From Globodera rostochiensis (Eukaryota > Nematoda > Chromadorea > Rhabditida > Heteroderidae): a stretch of 64,000 nucleotides of DNA. Below the pieces are notes generated by a model that saw only the letters and a program-made list of their open reading frames with translations, was not told the DNA's origin and did not search any database. Of the stretch, positions 24,001-36,033 are shown one piece after another. The stretch lies in contig JAEVLN010000007.1 of assembly GCA_018350325.1 (NCBI GenBank), positions 3,453,804-3,517,803 of the forward strand. The letters are read 5' to 3'. The translations under genes and the position numbers were made by a program. Position 1 is the stretch's first letter. Each line of letters starts with the position of its first letter.

Positions 24001-27000
24001 GCTATTGGTTGGTGGCAAAGGCGTAGTTCAGGATTTTTTGGGGGGAGGGGAGCATAAAGCCGATTTTTGGGGGTGCATTTTTTTTTTTTGTTATACGCCA
24101 TGCGATTTTTTTTTTTGTGCATTGTTGGAAGACACAAAAATTTGCTTATTTTGGCCATTTTAATAATAAATGTTTTCCTATTTCACTTAAAATTTACTCA
24201 CTATCAGGGGCGTATCCGGGCGGGGGTGGCAGGTACGTATTTAGGATTTTGCTTTTGGGGCGTACAGAAAAAAATTTCGATTTTAGGGGTGCATTTTTGG
24301 GGTTTATTGCATTTTTCTTAAGCAATTTTTTCAAAAATTGGTTTTGGGGGTGTATTTTTTCCTTTTTATTGTATTTTTTAAAACAATTTTTCGAAAATTG
24401 TTTGCGCATGGGGGAATTCCGGACACACATCGGTTCAGTGCCAGCATTTTGAAAATCTATAACTTTTTAAACTCAACTGAATCGAACAAACAAAATGCCA
24501 TTCGAAGCTCTAAGCTTCTACTTCTTTTTATTTAGAGCTTCCGAATGGCATTTAAAATAAAAGATTTTCGTGTGAACACTGAATGCATTGCATTTCTGTT
24601 GCAAAATGGAAAACTGATCTGGCTGTTTTACGTTTTTTTAAATTTACGAATTCGGATCTGCCGAATGCAAAATTCCGGCCTCTTCTCGAATTCATAATAT
24701 GGTTTTTTTCCTAAAAAATTTGAGGGGGGGGGTTGGAATAATTTTTTAAGCTAGACTTAAGATTTTGTCCAAAAAAATTGCGAAGTTACGGCACATTTTG
24801 AGTTGTTGTTGGATTTGTTTTCCTTTTCAATTTTGCTATAATTTGTTAAAATATTGCCACCAAAAAATTTTTTTTAATTCTCTACCCACCTTTTCAGCTT
24901 GCTCCCGAGGTGCTGAAGTTGATGGAGGACAAATATCAGCGACGGTTGGTCTCGTTGCTTCCCGTTTACTATCCGGGCATTTCCGGCTGCAGAAGTGTGG
25001 CGGAGTATGAATGCCTCAACAAAATCTCGGAAGGCACTTTTGGTGTTGTTTATCGGGCACAAAACAAGCGGACCGGTGCGTGATTTTTTTTTTTGTTTGT
25101 TTTATTTTTACCAAATTAGCCAAGGGCGAAGCCCCAGACCTCGCGTTTTGGGCGGTCTAAAAAGTCGAAAAAACGAATTGGGGTCCGTTCAAAAAAAATT
25201 GGGCCGAAAAAGTGCTCATCGGGTGAAAATCAGAAAATAAAAATTGGTTTATTTTTTCCCCATGCTTTTTTTAAAATTTTTTTTAGAGATTTCCGCGTGG
25301 GAAATTTTTTTTGATTTAAAGGCTCCGTTTTGTTGGGAAAATTGCTCAAAAATTTACAAAAAACACGATTTTTTTTTTGCAGATGAAATTGTGGCGTTGA
25401 AGCGACTCAAAATGGAGAAGGAGCACCAGGGCTTTCCGATCACTTCACTGCGCGAGATCAACATGCTGCTCAAGTGCGGGGCACATGCGAATGTGGTCAA
25501 TGTTCGGGTCAGTCGGGGCAATAAATTTTTGATCAAATTTTACCGTAAAGATAAAAAAATAGTGAACTGCTTAAAAGAATAAGAAATTTTTTTTTTTTTT
25601 GGGTTTTGTTAACGTTCGGAAATTGATTTTAGGCTTCAACGAAAGTTTAAGTTTTTTGGATTTTTGAATTAACACCAGGCCCGTATTTAGGCCCTGCCCC
25701 CTCCCGCCCGAAAATTTTTTCTATAATAGTAGGGCCCTGTTTGGCACCCTGACCCCTGACAACCGACCATTTTTGGTCATTTCCTTTACCCCGACAGTTT
25801 CCCCCCCCCCCCCCCCGTAAACTTCGCTCCCCCCCCCCCCCCCCCCCGACTTTTCCGCCCCGAATGTCGGGGTGTCGTCAACCCTCCCTAATTTAAATTG
25901 CCTCCAGGAAGTTGTGGTGGGCTCCAGCATGGACAAAATTTATTTGGTGATGGATTATGTAGAGCACGACGTCAAATCGTTGATTGAGCTGATGAAATCG
26001 CGCGGCAAAAAATGGACAATTCGTGAGAAAAACATTATTATAAAAAAAATTTTTGAAAAAATCCGAATAAATATATATATATTCTTTTTGCGAATTGAAT
26101 TATTACTTTACTATAATTAAAATGTTTGATCATTTAGCACAAGTGAAGACCCTGCTTCGTCAACTGATCGCCGGTGTGCTGTACATGCATGAAGAGTACG
26201 TCATCCACCGCGACTTGAAGACGTCCAACCTGTTGTTGTCCCATCAGGGCATACTCAAGGTTTGGGTTTTGTGCGGGATTAAGGGCATAAACAGACTCCT
26301 CGAAATCTGAAAATAAATTGGTTTTTTTTAACGGTAATTGACGATTTTCCAAAAAAAAAAAAACTCTAAAATTGGATTTTTTTTTTTTGTTTTGAGTGCC
26401 CACTTCACCGAAACCCAAGGGCTGGCCGGCTATGCCGCCCTTTCGGGTGATATTGATTTTGTTTATTGTGCCAACAATTTTTGGCATTTTTTGTTACGAA
26501 ATAAATAACGGTTTTATTAAACACGCTTTCGCTTGTCAGATCGGCGATTTTGGGCTGGCCCGCGAATTTGGCGACCCGATCAAGCCGTACACACCGGTGG
26601 TTGTCACGTTGTGGTACCGTTCACCGGAACTGCTGTTGGGCACCAAGGCATGCGCATTTTAATTTTCAAAAATATTTCACCAAAATTTTGTACTAGAAAA
26701 CATTTTATAACAAAAAATTATGCAAAATTTAATATATATTTTTTGTTTAGCTCTATTCAACGCCCGTCGATATGTGGTCGGTGGGGTGCATTTTTGCTGA
26801 ATTCCTCAAGCTTGACCCGCTGTTTCCGGGCCGCTCAGAAATTGATCAAATGCAAAAAATATTCAAGGTTTTTTTCTGAAAAAAAAAACAAAAAAATTTT
26901 TTTGTTTCTTTATTAAACAAAAATTTGCAGGAAGTCGGCACACCAAACGAGCAAATTTGGCCCGGTTGCATGGAATTGCCGGGCATGAAGACGGGCGTGT

Positions 27001-27633
27001 TCGCCGACACGCCCTACAATCAGTTGAGGAGGAAATTTGCTGCCGAACTGCCCGACGATGACGGATATGAACTGCTCAACAAGTGGGGGGGGGGTGGGGG
27101 CGGGAGGGGGCAAAATGAAAATTAAATATTTAATTTTAAACAATTTTTCCGTTTAAATTATTTGCAATAATATTTAAATGGTATTTTTTTATCAAATTTA
27201 AAAGGTCGAAATATCAAAAAAAAATTTTAACAGGTCTTAAATTTTTGTTTAAAATTCTCTTTTTTAAATAAACAAATTGGTTGAAAATTCAATATTCAAT
27301 TAATTTTATTTTAAAATTGATGTTTTTTGTTTTGTTTCAGGTTGCTAACATTGAACCCGGCGAAGCGGTTGGATGCCGAGCATGCATTGGTCAGCAAATG
27401 GTTTTTCAACGACCCTAAGCCGGCACATCCATCCACCTTTCCTACAGTAAAAAAATATTTTTAAAAAAAGTTTCTAAAAAAAATAAATTTTTTTTTTTTT
27501 TTTGCAGTGGCCAGCCAAAAGTGAGCAAAATCGCCGTCCGCCAAATGAGCCGGTGGCGCCCCGGAGTCAACAGCAGCAACCCCAGCGTCCGGTTGGCGGC
27601 TTTACGCTCCGTTTTGACGCGCCAAAATTTTGA
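21019..27633 (+). CDS. cdk-11: CDK11 (PITSLRE) cyclin-dependent kinase, long copy
   Basis: Nuclear Ser/Thr kinase of the PITSLRE family, cyclin L partner, with roles in transcription, splicing and mitosis. Predicted 838 aa. Arm exons: 21019-21160, 21409-21584, 22164-22262, 22314-22455, 22757-22950, 23091-23541, 23844-24007. Kinase exons: 24898-25075, 25383-25507, 25908-26022, 26138-26259, 26540-26647, 26751-26867, 26931-27082, 27341-27446, 27508-27633. Phases close throughout. The arm is charged: S/H/R-rich (22314), K/R (22757), E/D-rich (23091). Kinase motifs: [69 protein letters not shown]. The tail [12 protein letters not shown] is typical. The intron after LLLGTK has a GC donor (AAG|GCATGC). 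The junction into 23844 lacks an AG, so that exon start is uncertain. Confidence 0.9.
22609..22741. mobile_element. hAT-like MITE inside CDK11-A intron
   Basis: Ends TAGAGAACGGACCC and TTTCCGGTCTCTA. The perfect 8-bp target duplication is CTCTAAAC (22601-22608 and 22742-22749). The 133-bp interior has GGTTTTGGTTTTGGGTC words. Its right duplication ends 7 bases before the first base of the exon at 22757, so the element forms the region where a branch point and pyrimidine tract would lie. Confidence 0.88.
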
Positions 27634-28273
27634 TTTGAATTTCTTGAAGTTTTTTGTTCCTTTACACTTTTTTTTTATGGAAAAATAATTTTAGAAACTG
27701 GAATAAATTTGATAATTTTAACATCCGGATAATTTAAAAATTGCAAAACTCTCTACATGTTGTTGCCCCCTTTTGGACTGTTTTTGATGGGCATTTTGGT
27801 AAGTCCAGGTCCCTGTCATTTCAAAATCCTGATCTGGAAATTTTGCAAAATCCGTTCTCCTAATATATTTTTAGAAAAATTGAAATTTTATGTTAAAATA
27901 TTTTTGATGTCCGATTTACCCCTAGAAACACTTCATTAGCGACTTTGAAAACTATTTTTTTTTTAAAGTGGGGGGCACCATCTTTAGTATTACCGAATTT
28001 TTGATTAAACACACTGATTTGCCTAATTTTTTGCATAGAGCTTAGCATTAAATTTTCTATCCATAACAGTAAAAAGCTAAAAAGGAAATATTCAAAAAAA
28101 TGGTATCTTTTTAAAAGGTGGCAAATGCCAACAATGAGCAAAATCGCATCCTGCGCATTAGTTCGGTGCCTCTGCACGCTTTTTTCGATACTTAATCTCT
28201 TTTTCGGCTTCTCTAACTTTTTTTTTAAAAATTTGTTTTGTCACCATTCCTTTGTTATTCGACCCAATTGTTT

Positions 28274-28285
28274 TTGCATTTTCAG
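28274..28285 (+). promoter_or_regulatory. 5' UTR splice acceptor before CDK11-B
   Basis: GCATTTTCAG, 17 bases before the start codon, matching the acceptor before CDK11-A. The upstream 300 bases (27990-28300) are also a duplicate of 20690-21000, so the promoter was copied with the gene. Confidence 0.5.
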
Positions 28286-28302
28286 ACTCTAAACTGAATA
28301 AA

Positions 28303-31300
28303 ATGTCGGACAAAATGACCGGGGACATACCATATTTTCGAATTTTGCCTTCCTCTCCATCCGAGGACGGCGGACTCGCTGATGAGGGAGAGGAAATTGA
28401 AAGCATGAGTCCCGTTATTGTTCAACCGCAAAAAGTTCAAGCCGGTGCGGAGTTTGTTTTTGTTCGGTTTGAAACATTTTTGACGATTTCGTAAAAAAAG
28501 GAAATTCTGTCTAAAAGCAATTTTTTCCTTAGAATGTAATTGATTACACATTTAAGTGTGTTTAAATTGTTTACTAGCCTGTTAAGCAAAACTTTTTTTC
28601 TTTAAAAATTTAGTTGGAGAAGACGAAGAAACGATTTTACGACGACGATTATTGGCAAAAAAGTTGGAGAAGGAACGGGGAAAAATGTCTTCAAAAGTTG
28701 CCGAGGTAAAGGACGCGGCCGGCACTGTTGAAAGAGAGGTTTGATTTTTTTAAAGAGCCTAAAAAACTGCTTACGGGCAGGGGCGTAACTAGGGGGGGGG
28801 GGAGGCAAGCGGGCCATGGCCTCCCCCGAATTTTTTTTTGAGTAAAAAAACCATAGGGGGTAGGTACCCTTTTTGTTTTGCAAAATTATTTATTTTTGGG
28901 CCAGTTTTCTTAACAAATTCCAGCAAAAAACTCGAAAAAGCAAAAATTGAATAAAACCCAAAAATGCACCCCTTAGAATCGACTTTTTTTTTGGCTTGCC
29001 CCCCCCCCCCGAAATTAAATTTTTTCTGGGTACGCCCCTGCTTACGGGAACCTAGTTTTTCTAGTTTTTTCCCCGAAATACCGAAGCGAAAAGTTTAATT
29101 TAGCGAGAAAAAACCCGAAAAAATTTTCCCAACGGGAGCACTTATTTTGGTTATCTATTATAATATGGCTTCTTCTAAAAAACGGGGGGGGGAGAGTATG
29201 TTTAATTCATTTTTTAAGCTAGACTTTAGATTTTGTTCATAATTCAATGTTACGGCACATTTTGGGTTCTTTGTTTGTTGTTTTTGGGCAGGCCTCTTGG
29301 TTTTTTTTTGGTTTTTTTTTTCGTGTTTTTCATTTCATTCTATGCCAACGCAAAATTTATGCTTCCTACCCAAAATTTGTGTGCATCTTTTCAGCTTGCT
29401 CCCGAGGCGTTAAAAGAGCAAGATGACATGGATCAACAACGATTGGTTTCGTTGCTTCCGGTTTACTACCCGGGCATTTTTGGCTGCAGAAATGTGTCAG
29501 AATATGAATGTCTCAACAAAATCTCGGAAGGCACTTTTGGTGTTGTCTATAGGGCGCAAAACAAACGGACGGGTTCGTGATTTGATTATTTTTTACCAAT
29601 TGATTTAAATGCGTATAATCGACAATCTGCCCAGAAAAAAATGGGGGAGTTAACGCACACCGGGTGAGAAAAGCCCTGCCATTGAATAAAAGCATTTTGT
29701 AAGAAAACGTACCAAAATTTAAAAAAATATTTATTGACAGATGAGATTGTTGCATTAAAAAGACTCAAAATGGAGAAGGAGTACCAGGGCTTTCCGATTA
29801 CGGCTTTACGCGAGATAAATATGCTGTTAAAGTGCGGGACACATGCGAATGTGCTCAATGTTCGGGTCGGTCCACAATTAATCTTTTTTTTGAAAGAAAA
29901 CGGCTTAAAGAATTAGAAATTATTTTATGTATTATATTCGTTTGGAAATTGAAAAATAAATATTTGTTGAAAGTTAGGAAAAAAATTTTAGGCTTCAACA
30001 CAAAAATTTGTTTTGGGTATTTAGTGGGGAAAGCGGGGAAATTTCCCCGACAGTTTCATCTCTATGCCCGTCTTTTCGCCCCCCGAATGTCGGGGGTGAC
30101 AACGCTAATTTTAACGAATTAAATTCTAGGAGGTTGTGGTGGGATCCAGCATGGACAAAATTTATTTGGTTATGGATTATGTTGAGCACGACGTCAAAAC
30201 ATTGATGGAACTTATGAAATCACGCGGCAAAAAGTGGACAATTTGTGAGAGAACATTATATTATAATTTAATTTTGGGGGAATCTAAAAAACATTTTTTT
30301 AAATTTAATCATTGTGTTAAAATTAAATCAAATTGAATTACTTTAATTAATAAAAAGACCGATTTAGCTCAAGTGAAGACCCTGGTTCGTCAATTGCTCG
30401 CCGGTGTACTCTACATTCATGAAGCGTACGTCATCCACCGCGATTTGAAGACGTCTAACCTGTTGTTGTCCCATCAAGGCATACTTAAGGTGTGGATTTG
30501 TGGGGCATTCAAGGGCGTAAATAACACAATTGTTGACGCGCCACGTTTTTAAGAATTCTGCTTCCTTCTGGAAGAGGGGGGGGGGGCGAATACGAAATAA
30601 ATAATGGGTTTAAAACACGGTTTTGCTTGTCAGATCGGCGATTTTGGACTGGCCCGCGAATTTGGAGATCCGATCAAGCCGTACACACCTGTCGTTGTCA
30701 CGTTGTGGTACCGTTCACCGGAACTGCTGTTGGGCACCAAGGCATGCGCATTTTAATATAAACAAAAATAGTTTGCACCTAATTTTGAACTAGAAAACAT
30801 TTTTTTCAAAAAAAAATGCAAAATTTAATTTTGTTTTTTTTTGTTTAGCTCTATTCAACGCCCGTCGATATGTGGTCGGTGGGGTGCATTTTTGCTGAAT
30901 TCCTCAAGCTTGACCCGCTGTTTCCGGGCCGCTCCGAAATTGACCAGATGCAAAAAATATTCAAGGTTTTTTTCTGAAAAAAAACAAAAAAATTTTTTTG
31001 TTTCTTTATTAAACAAAAATTTGCAGGAAGTCGGCACACCAAACGAGCAAATTTGGCCCGGATGCATGGAATTGCCGGGCATGAAGACGGGCGTGTTCGC
31101 CGACACGCCCTACAATCAGTTGAGGAGGAAATTTGCTGCTGAACTGCCCGACGATGACGGATATGAACTGCTCAACAAGTGGGTGGGGAGGGGAAATGGA
31201 AGTTAAATATTTAATTTTAAACAATTTTTCCGTTTAAATTTTTGCAAATATAGTAATATTTAAAATGCTATTACTATATTTATTATATTTTAAAGGCCTA

Positions 31301-31698
31301 ATCAAAAAAATTCTCTAACATGCAAATTTTTTTTTAATAAACAAATTTTTGAAAACTCAATATTCAATTAATTTTATTTAAAAAAATTTACGCTTTTTTT
31401 GTTTTGTTTTCAGGTTGCTAACATTGAACCCGGCGAAGCGGTTGGATGCCGAGCATGCATTGGTCAGCAAATGGTTTTTCAACGACCCTAAGCCGGCACA
31501 TCCATCCACCTTTCCTACAGTAAAAAAATATTTAAAAAAAATTAAAAAAAAAATTTATTTTTTTTTTTGCAGTGGCCAGCCAAAAGTGAGCAAAATCGCC
31601 GTCCGCCAAATGAGCCGGTGGCGCCCCGGAGTCAACAGCAGCAACCCCAGCGTCCGGTTGGCGGCTTTACGCTTCGTTTTGACGCGCCAAAATTTTGA
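28303..31698 (+). CDS. CDK11-like kinase, short tandem copy
   Basis: Predicted 471 aa in 11 exons: 28303-28444, 28614-28738, 29395-29572, 29741-29865, 30130-30244, 30368-30489, 30634-30741, 30849-30965, 31027-31178, 31414-31519, 31573-31698. Each kinase exon has the same length as its partner in the long copy. The N-terminal exons ([19 protein letters not shown]) join directly to [15 protein letters not shown], so the five middle arm exons of the long copy are absent. Catalytic motifs are intact ([37 protein letters not shown]). The signature PITSLRE is PITALRE here, the word otherwise typical of CDK9. The GC donor after LLLGTK is conserved. The arm may be replaced by a hAT-like insertion at 28778. 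It could be a kinase resembling the short CDK11 isoform of vertebrates, or a recent paralogue under relaxed constraint. Confidence 0.88.
28778..29040. mobile_element. hAT-like MITE (CAGGGGCGTA ends)
   Basis: Ends CAGGGGCGTAACTAG and CTGGGTACGCCCCTG. The perfect 8-bp target duplication is CTTACGGG (28770-28777 and 29041-29048). 263 bp, with G and C tracts inside. It lies in the intron where the long CDK11 copy has five extra exons. Degenerate left ends of the same type (AGGGCGTAGTCAGG, AGGCGTAGTTCAGG, AGGGGCGTATCCGG) occur in CDK11-A introns at about 21648, 24019 and 24208. Confidence 0.88.
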
Positions 31699-32617
31699 TT
31701 TGAATTTCTTGAACTTTTTTGTTCCTTTTGCATTTTTTTTTTATGGAAAAATAATTTTAGAAACTGGAATAAATTTGATAATTTTAACATCCGGATAATT
31801 TAAAAATTGCAAAACTCTCTACATGTTGTTGTCCCCTTTTGGACTGTTTTTGATGGGCATTTTGGTAAGTCCAGGTCCCTGTCATTTCAAAATCCTGATC
31901 TGGAAATTTTGCAAAATCCGTTCTCCTAATATATTTTTAGAAAATTAAAATATTTTTGATGTTTGATTTATGCACTTTTGTTGAAAAAAAAGAAATCATA
32001 TGCCTATTCTAAATGTTCAAGTAATCAGTGAATTGGCAGGTGCTTTTTGGCTTTTCATTTCACGCCTATTCGTTTATTATGGCTATTTAATTATTTTTGA
32101 ATATTTAATATATTGCAATTGGCCAAGTCTTCCACCTGAAATAAATAATGGCCAACCAATAGCTTTGCAACAATGTGAGGGCTTGAATTGTCGTCATGGC
32201 ACATAAAATAATTGGAAATGTTGGCAAACGGAATTTAAACTTGGCACGCGCAATCCTTCAATGTTCGCTGTAAAAAGAAACATTTTCAAGCCGCTAAGGC
32301 ACAAAACCTTAGCCCCCCCCCCCACGGGAACAGGTCGTTTCGGCCCCGACGTTTCGGCCCCGGGACTTTCGGTCCCGGGACGTTTCGGCCCAAGGAAATG
32401 TAGGTATATAAGGGTTTCATTGAAAGAAAAATTTTCTTAGTTGAAATTTTAAAAATAGAATCGACGCAACCCTGATGCACACAAAGAAAAATATTACTTT
32501 TTACATCTTTAACTTAGGCCTAAAAAGAGGTAACACGGTATGTGATTTAAGTCCAGAATTAATCAATATTTTAAAAAAATCCTAACATAAGCTTAATTTT
32601 TTTACGATTTCCGCAAA
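31699..32617. other. CDK11-B 3' flank and receptor 5' flank
   Basis: 31699-31945 is nearly identical to 27634-27880 downstream of CDK11-A. 32100-32290 carries words found before other receptor copies (CCACCTGAAATAAATAATGG, GGCTTGAATTGTCGTCATGG), again near 35580-35720. Near 32330-32390 is a CGTTTCGGCCCC word repeat of the dispersed-element type. An open frame at 32000-32206 encodes a hydrophobic stretch and then PPEINNGQPIALQQCEGLNC; it could be a vestigial exon of a duplicated neighbour. Confidence 0.5.
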
Positions 32618-33425
32618 ATGTATGGCAACGCTTCATCCTACACGGATTTTGTGGATTTGCTGAACACCGGGCTGACCAACGCCGCCTTCAAGCAGTTCAC
32701 CTTTGTCTGTCTGGCCATCACCTGCACTTTGACAATGCGTCTCCTGTTGCTTGCCCGTTTCCGTCCCGCGGTTCTCTACGTGCCGGAACTGTCGCGCGCA
32801 CTTATTGTCTATTTATGCTTTCATTGTGCAGGTGCCATTCTATCCTTGCCGTACAATGCCTATGTGCTCATCAAATTCTATTATGGCACAAAATCTTGGG
32901 TAAAATTTGATAAAACTGAAAAAAATTTTCGTCACGAGAGCCTCGAGTTTTCCGGTTCAGCACACACCCAGTACGATTTACACCATTTTCTGGCTGGGCC
33001 AATGGCAGAACACGTACACGGCAATTTCACCGCTGGTCGTCCTGTTCCTCACCGTGGAACGATGTTTCGTCATCAAATTGGCCACAAATCCGGCAAAACG
33101 GGAACGCTTTGGGCGATGGATGTGCCGTGCCAGCATTGTCACTATGTTGGCCGCTTTTTCAGCCAGTACATGCATTTACATGGCCGAACTGCCGTTGGAC
33201 ATCGACAGATGTACGTTCTTTTAAATGTATACACATTGGGCTTTATTTCCGACATGACGCCCCCGAAGAATGCCGAGCTCCGGCCACCCCCCTTAAAGAA
33301 ACCCGACACGCCGCCCAAGAAGAACTCCGACATGCCGCTCTCGTCTATGCGCCCGAACCTGACCCTCGACGCCCCAGACTGCCTAACTGCCAACATGCCG
33401 CGTCCACGAACGCAGACCCCTGGAC

Positions 33426-33476
<51 letters not shown>

Positions 33477-34302
33477 AGGGTCCCCCCGGAGGGTCTAGGA
33501 GCAACCCTAGTGAATTATGTTTTTATTTGTTGTTTATGATTTTTTGATCTTTTATTTGTGATCAGAAATCATCCGACTATTGATTGTGTCCTGAGGTCAA
33601 TGTTTACATTTAGTATTTTTAGTAAAATTGAGCAGTTGCGCGTCGGTGTCCTGTTTGATGCTGAAATGGCATAATTTGTTGCAATTGTTCTTCAAATGTT
33701 CCGTCAGTTTTTTGAACATTTTCTGGTGCCTTTATTTGCTCTATTCACTGCGGGCATTCAGAGCCATGAAAATAATTGTTGGCAATTCTCAAATAAATTA
33801 AGCAATTTTTTCCAAAAACGCAGAAAAATGATCTCGTCATCGTTACAATATGCTTTGAACTGTGCTTGAACTTTTTGCCTGCACTTGTCAGCATTTGCTT
33901 CAACTATGTGAGTATTTTTATTATGTAAAATTTTAAAAATTTTGGCTAATTGCATTTTTACAGATCGAGACTAAATTCCAATTTGATACTAGACTCTCGA
34001 GAATTAAACCCAATTTCTCATGTTGATAAGGGATCTCGGCATAAAATATACTTAAGTTTGGAAAGGGCCTTCTTTCAAACGTGGCATCGACCTGCTCGGC
34101 ACTGGACGCCTGCTGTTGTGCCATCTTCTATTCACTAGTTTTGGTGCCGCCCAGATGCTTGAAGCGTGCCAATGCCAGTGTCGGAAGCACAAATGAGCCC
34201 AGACCGTCGCCATCATCGCCTCAACACCAGCAACAGCTTCAACAAACGCCATCATTTAGAATGCGGCCAATGCAGCCAAGCATTGTCTTGCCAATGAATT
34301 GA
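32618..34302 (+). CDS. 7TM chemoreceptor-like protein, copy 1
   Basis: Five exons, about 338 aa: 32618-32899, 32961-33210, 33623-33777, 33824-33907, 34057-34302. Exon 1 holds TM1-2 (FVCLAITCTLTMRLLLLARF, FHCAGAILSLPYNAYVLIKF). Exon 2 holds TM3-4 with the ER-type motif LTVERCFVIK. Exon 3 is TM5 (CSVSFLNIFWCLYLLYSLR). Exon 4 is TM6 (IVTICFELCLNFLPALVSIC). Exon 5 is TM7 (CCCAIFYSLVLVPPR) and a polar tail. The topology and motif are GPCR-like. The family is a tandem, nematode-style serpentine receptor set; the class cannot be fixed by eye. Intron 2 is enlarged by a repeat with a 48-base C tract. Exon 5 is taken from CTTAAG|TTTGG, since the frame upstream has stops. Confidence 0.75.
33427..33474. 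repeat. poly-C tract, about 48 bases
   Basis: Uninterrupted C run in intron 2 of receptor copy 1, at the end of a C-rich word repeat (33235-33505). The homologous intron of copy 2 has a shorter related segment (36705-36830) without the run. Confidence 0.9.
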
Positions 34303-36033
34303 CTGACTCGTGGACTGTAACGGAAGCATACCATGCCGTGCTGTTACAGCTTCAACTTCTTGAATATGGAACACAATGAGAGAACATGACTTGATGGAAT
34401 CGTGATTCCGTCGGAATTTTCTTGGGGTCCCGCGGGATTGACCGTTGGATCCGTTCTTTTTCTTAGCAATCTACGACTCTATTTTTCAAAAAATGTTCGT
34501 CCTCCCACCCCTAAAAAGCACGAACGCATTTTGTAAAGATTTTCATTGTAAATCTTATAACAATTAACATACATTTATAAAAAATTTTTATCGACGGCAC
34601 GCTAGGCAATTTTGAAGAATTTTTCTCAATTTCGAAAATCCCGAGGGATTCCAAAAAAAAAATCTTCAGGATTAATTGGAATCGGGGTTTGGCGTAGTTG
34701 CCGAGCCGACCTTTCGCCAGTCAGTCTTTAATAGCGAAAGGACTTGGAGGACCGACCGAGATTTTGGTCGAGAATCTCGAATTCGAAAGAATATCATCGA
34801 TTGAGACCCGTTCAACACTGAAAAATCACGAAAAATCTCGTCAAGATTTACAGAGATTTTGATTTCTCTAGTCTTTAATGGGAATGGTGGCGCAGCGGGT
34901 ATTTTCCGATTTTGTACCAAAAATTTGTTGTTTTGTTTTCGCCGTCGGATAACTGGTTAGGGAATTTTGGAACGGCACGGATACGGGCGGCGGGGGACAT
35001 TTAACGATTATGAGAAACATTTTTTTTTGTCCATTAAATCGTTGCTTTTCCCAAATGTCTCAATTTTCAAACATTAATTAAGCAAGGTGTTCTCACACCA
35101 TTTTACCCTAAACCAACCAGTACATTCCAGCTATCCTTATGATGTCAAGCAGCAGGCAGGGATGCCGTCGCGTTCTGCCGTACTTTTTTTGGGTGAGAAT
35201 TCCGCTACAATTTTTTAAGCATTTTGACTTTTTAGCATTGATTATTAGTCCCATTTGTTTTTTTTTTGCATCATTGGCACTTTTTGTCACATTTTCCCTT
35301 TTGGCATTTTCCTTTTCACTGAACGGGCCAATTTTGCGAAATCTAAGTACACTCAAAAATTTACATTTTAGAAAAACATAACACATTTTATTCCCATTGT
35401 TCGAAAAATGTTCGATTCTTTAGGGGTGTATTTTTCGGTTAGAATCGCTTTTTATACGCAATTTTCAATTTTGCGAATTCTGTCCATGAAAATTTATTGA
35501 AGCTTTAAACGATACCCCGCCGCCCTATGGTGTTTTTCTCAAATTTCATTTCGGGGGGGGGGGGGATTTCCGCCCACACTTTTTAATATATTGCAATTGG
35601 CAATTTGCTTCAGGCTTCCACCTGAAATAAATAATGGCCAACAAAATTGCTGCGCGACAATGTGGGGGCTTGAATTGTCGTCATAGCACATAAAATAATT
35701 GGCAATGTTGGCAAACGGAATTTAAACTTGGCACGCGCAATTCTCCAATATTACATATTTTGCTGTAAAACATTTTCAAGCCGCTAAGGCAAAAATCTTA
35801 GAAAAAGTTTGTTATCAAATCTAGAGCCGAGTTTGTAAACCCTTAAATATTTTGGATTTTAAAGGCAAAATTAAAAAACAATACTTTTCATTATTTTCAT
35901 AATTCATTTAAAAATTGGATATGTACATAACCTTTTTTGAGGTTATATGATATTTTTTGCATTTAAAAGTCTAGAAAATATCAATGTTTCAAAACACTAA
36001 CATGTTTAAAAGCTTAATTTCGATAGTAACTAA
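34303..36033. other. spacer between receptor copies 1 and 2
   Basis: Holds a GGGATT/CCCGAGGGATT word segment (34390-34690, duplicated near 37530-37800), a hAT-like MITE (34732-34870), a block at about 35005-35290 duplicated at 40737-41050, and the receptor-upstream words at 35580-35720. The block near 35110-35190 encodes on the minus strand KKYGRTRRHPCLLLDII, but no gene could be built around it. Confidence 0.5.
34732..34870. mobile_element. hAT-like MITE
   Basis: Ends TAGCGAAAG and GATTTCTCTA (imperfect inverted ends). The perfect 8-bp target duplication is GTCTTTAA (34724-34731 and 34871-34878). 139 bp, with ACCGACCGAGATTTTGGTCG-type and GAATCTCG words inside. Confidence 0.8.

Noticed and set aside
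33771..33790. GC donor at the end of receptor exon 3 (GTTG|GCAATT)
   Set aside because: Phase 0 joining to exon 4 needs the donor three or four bases earlier, at GTTGG, so no GC donor is required.
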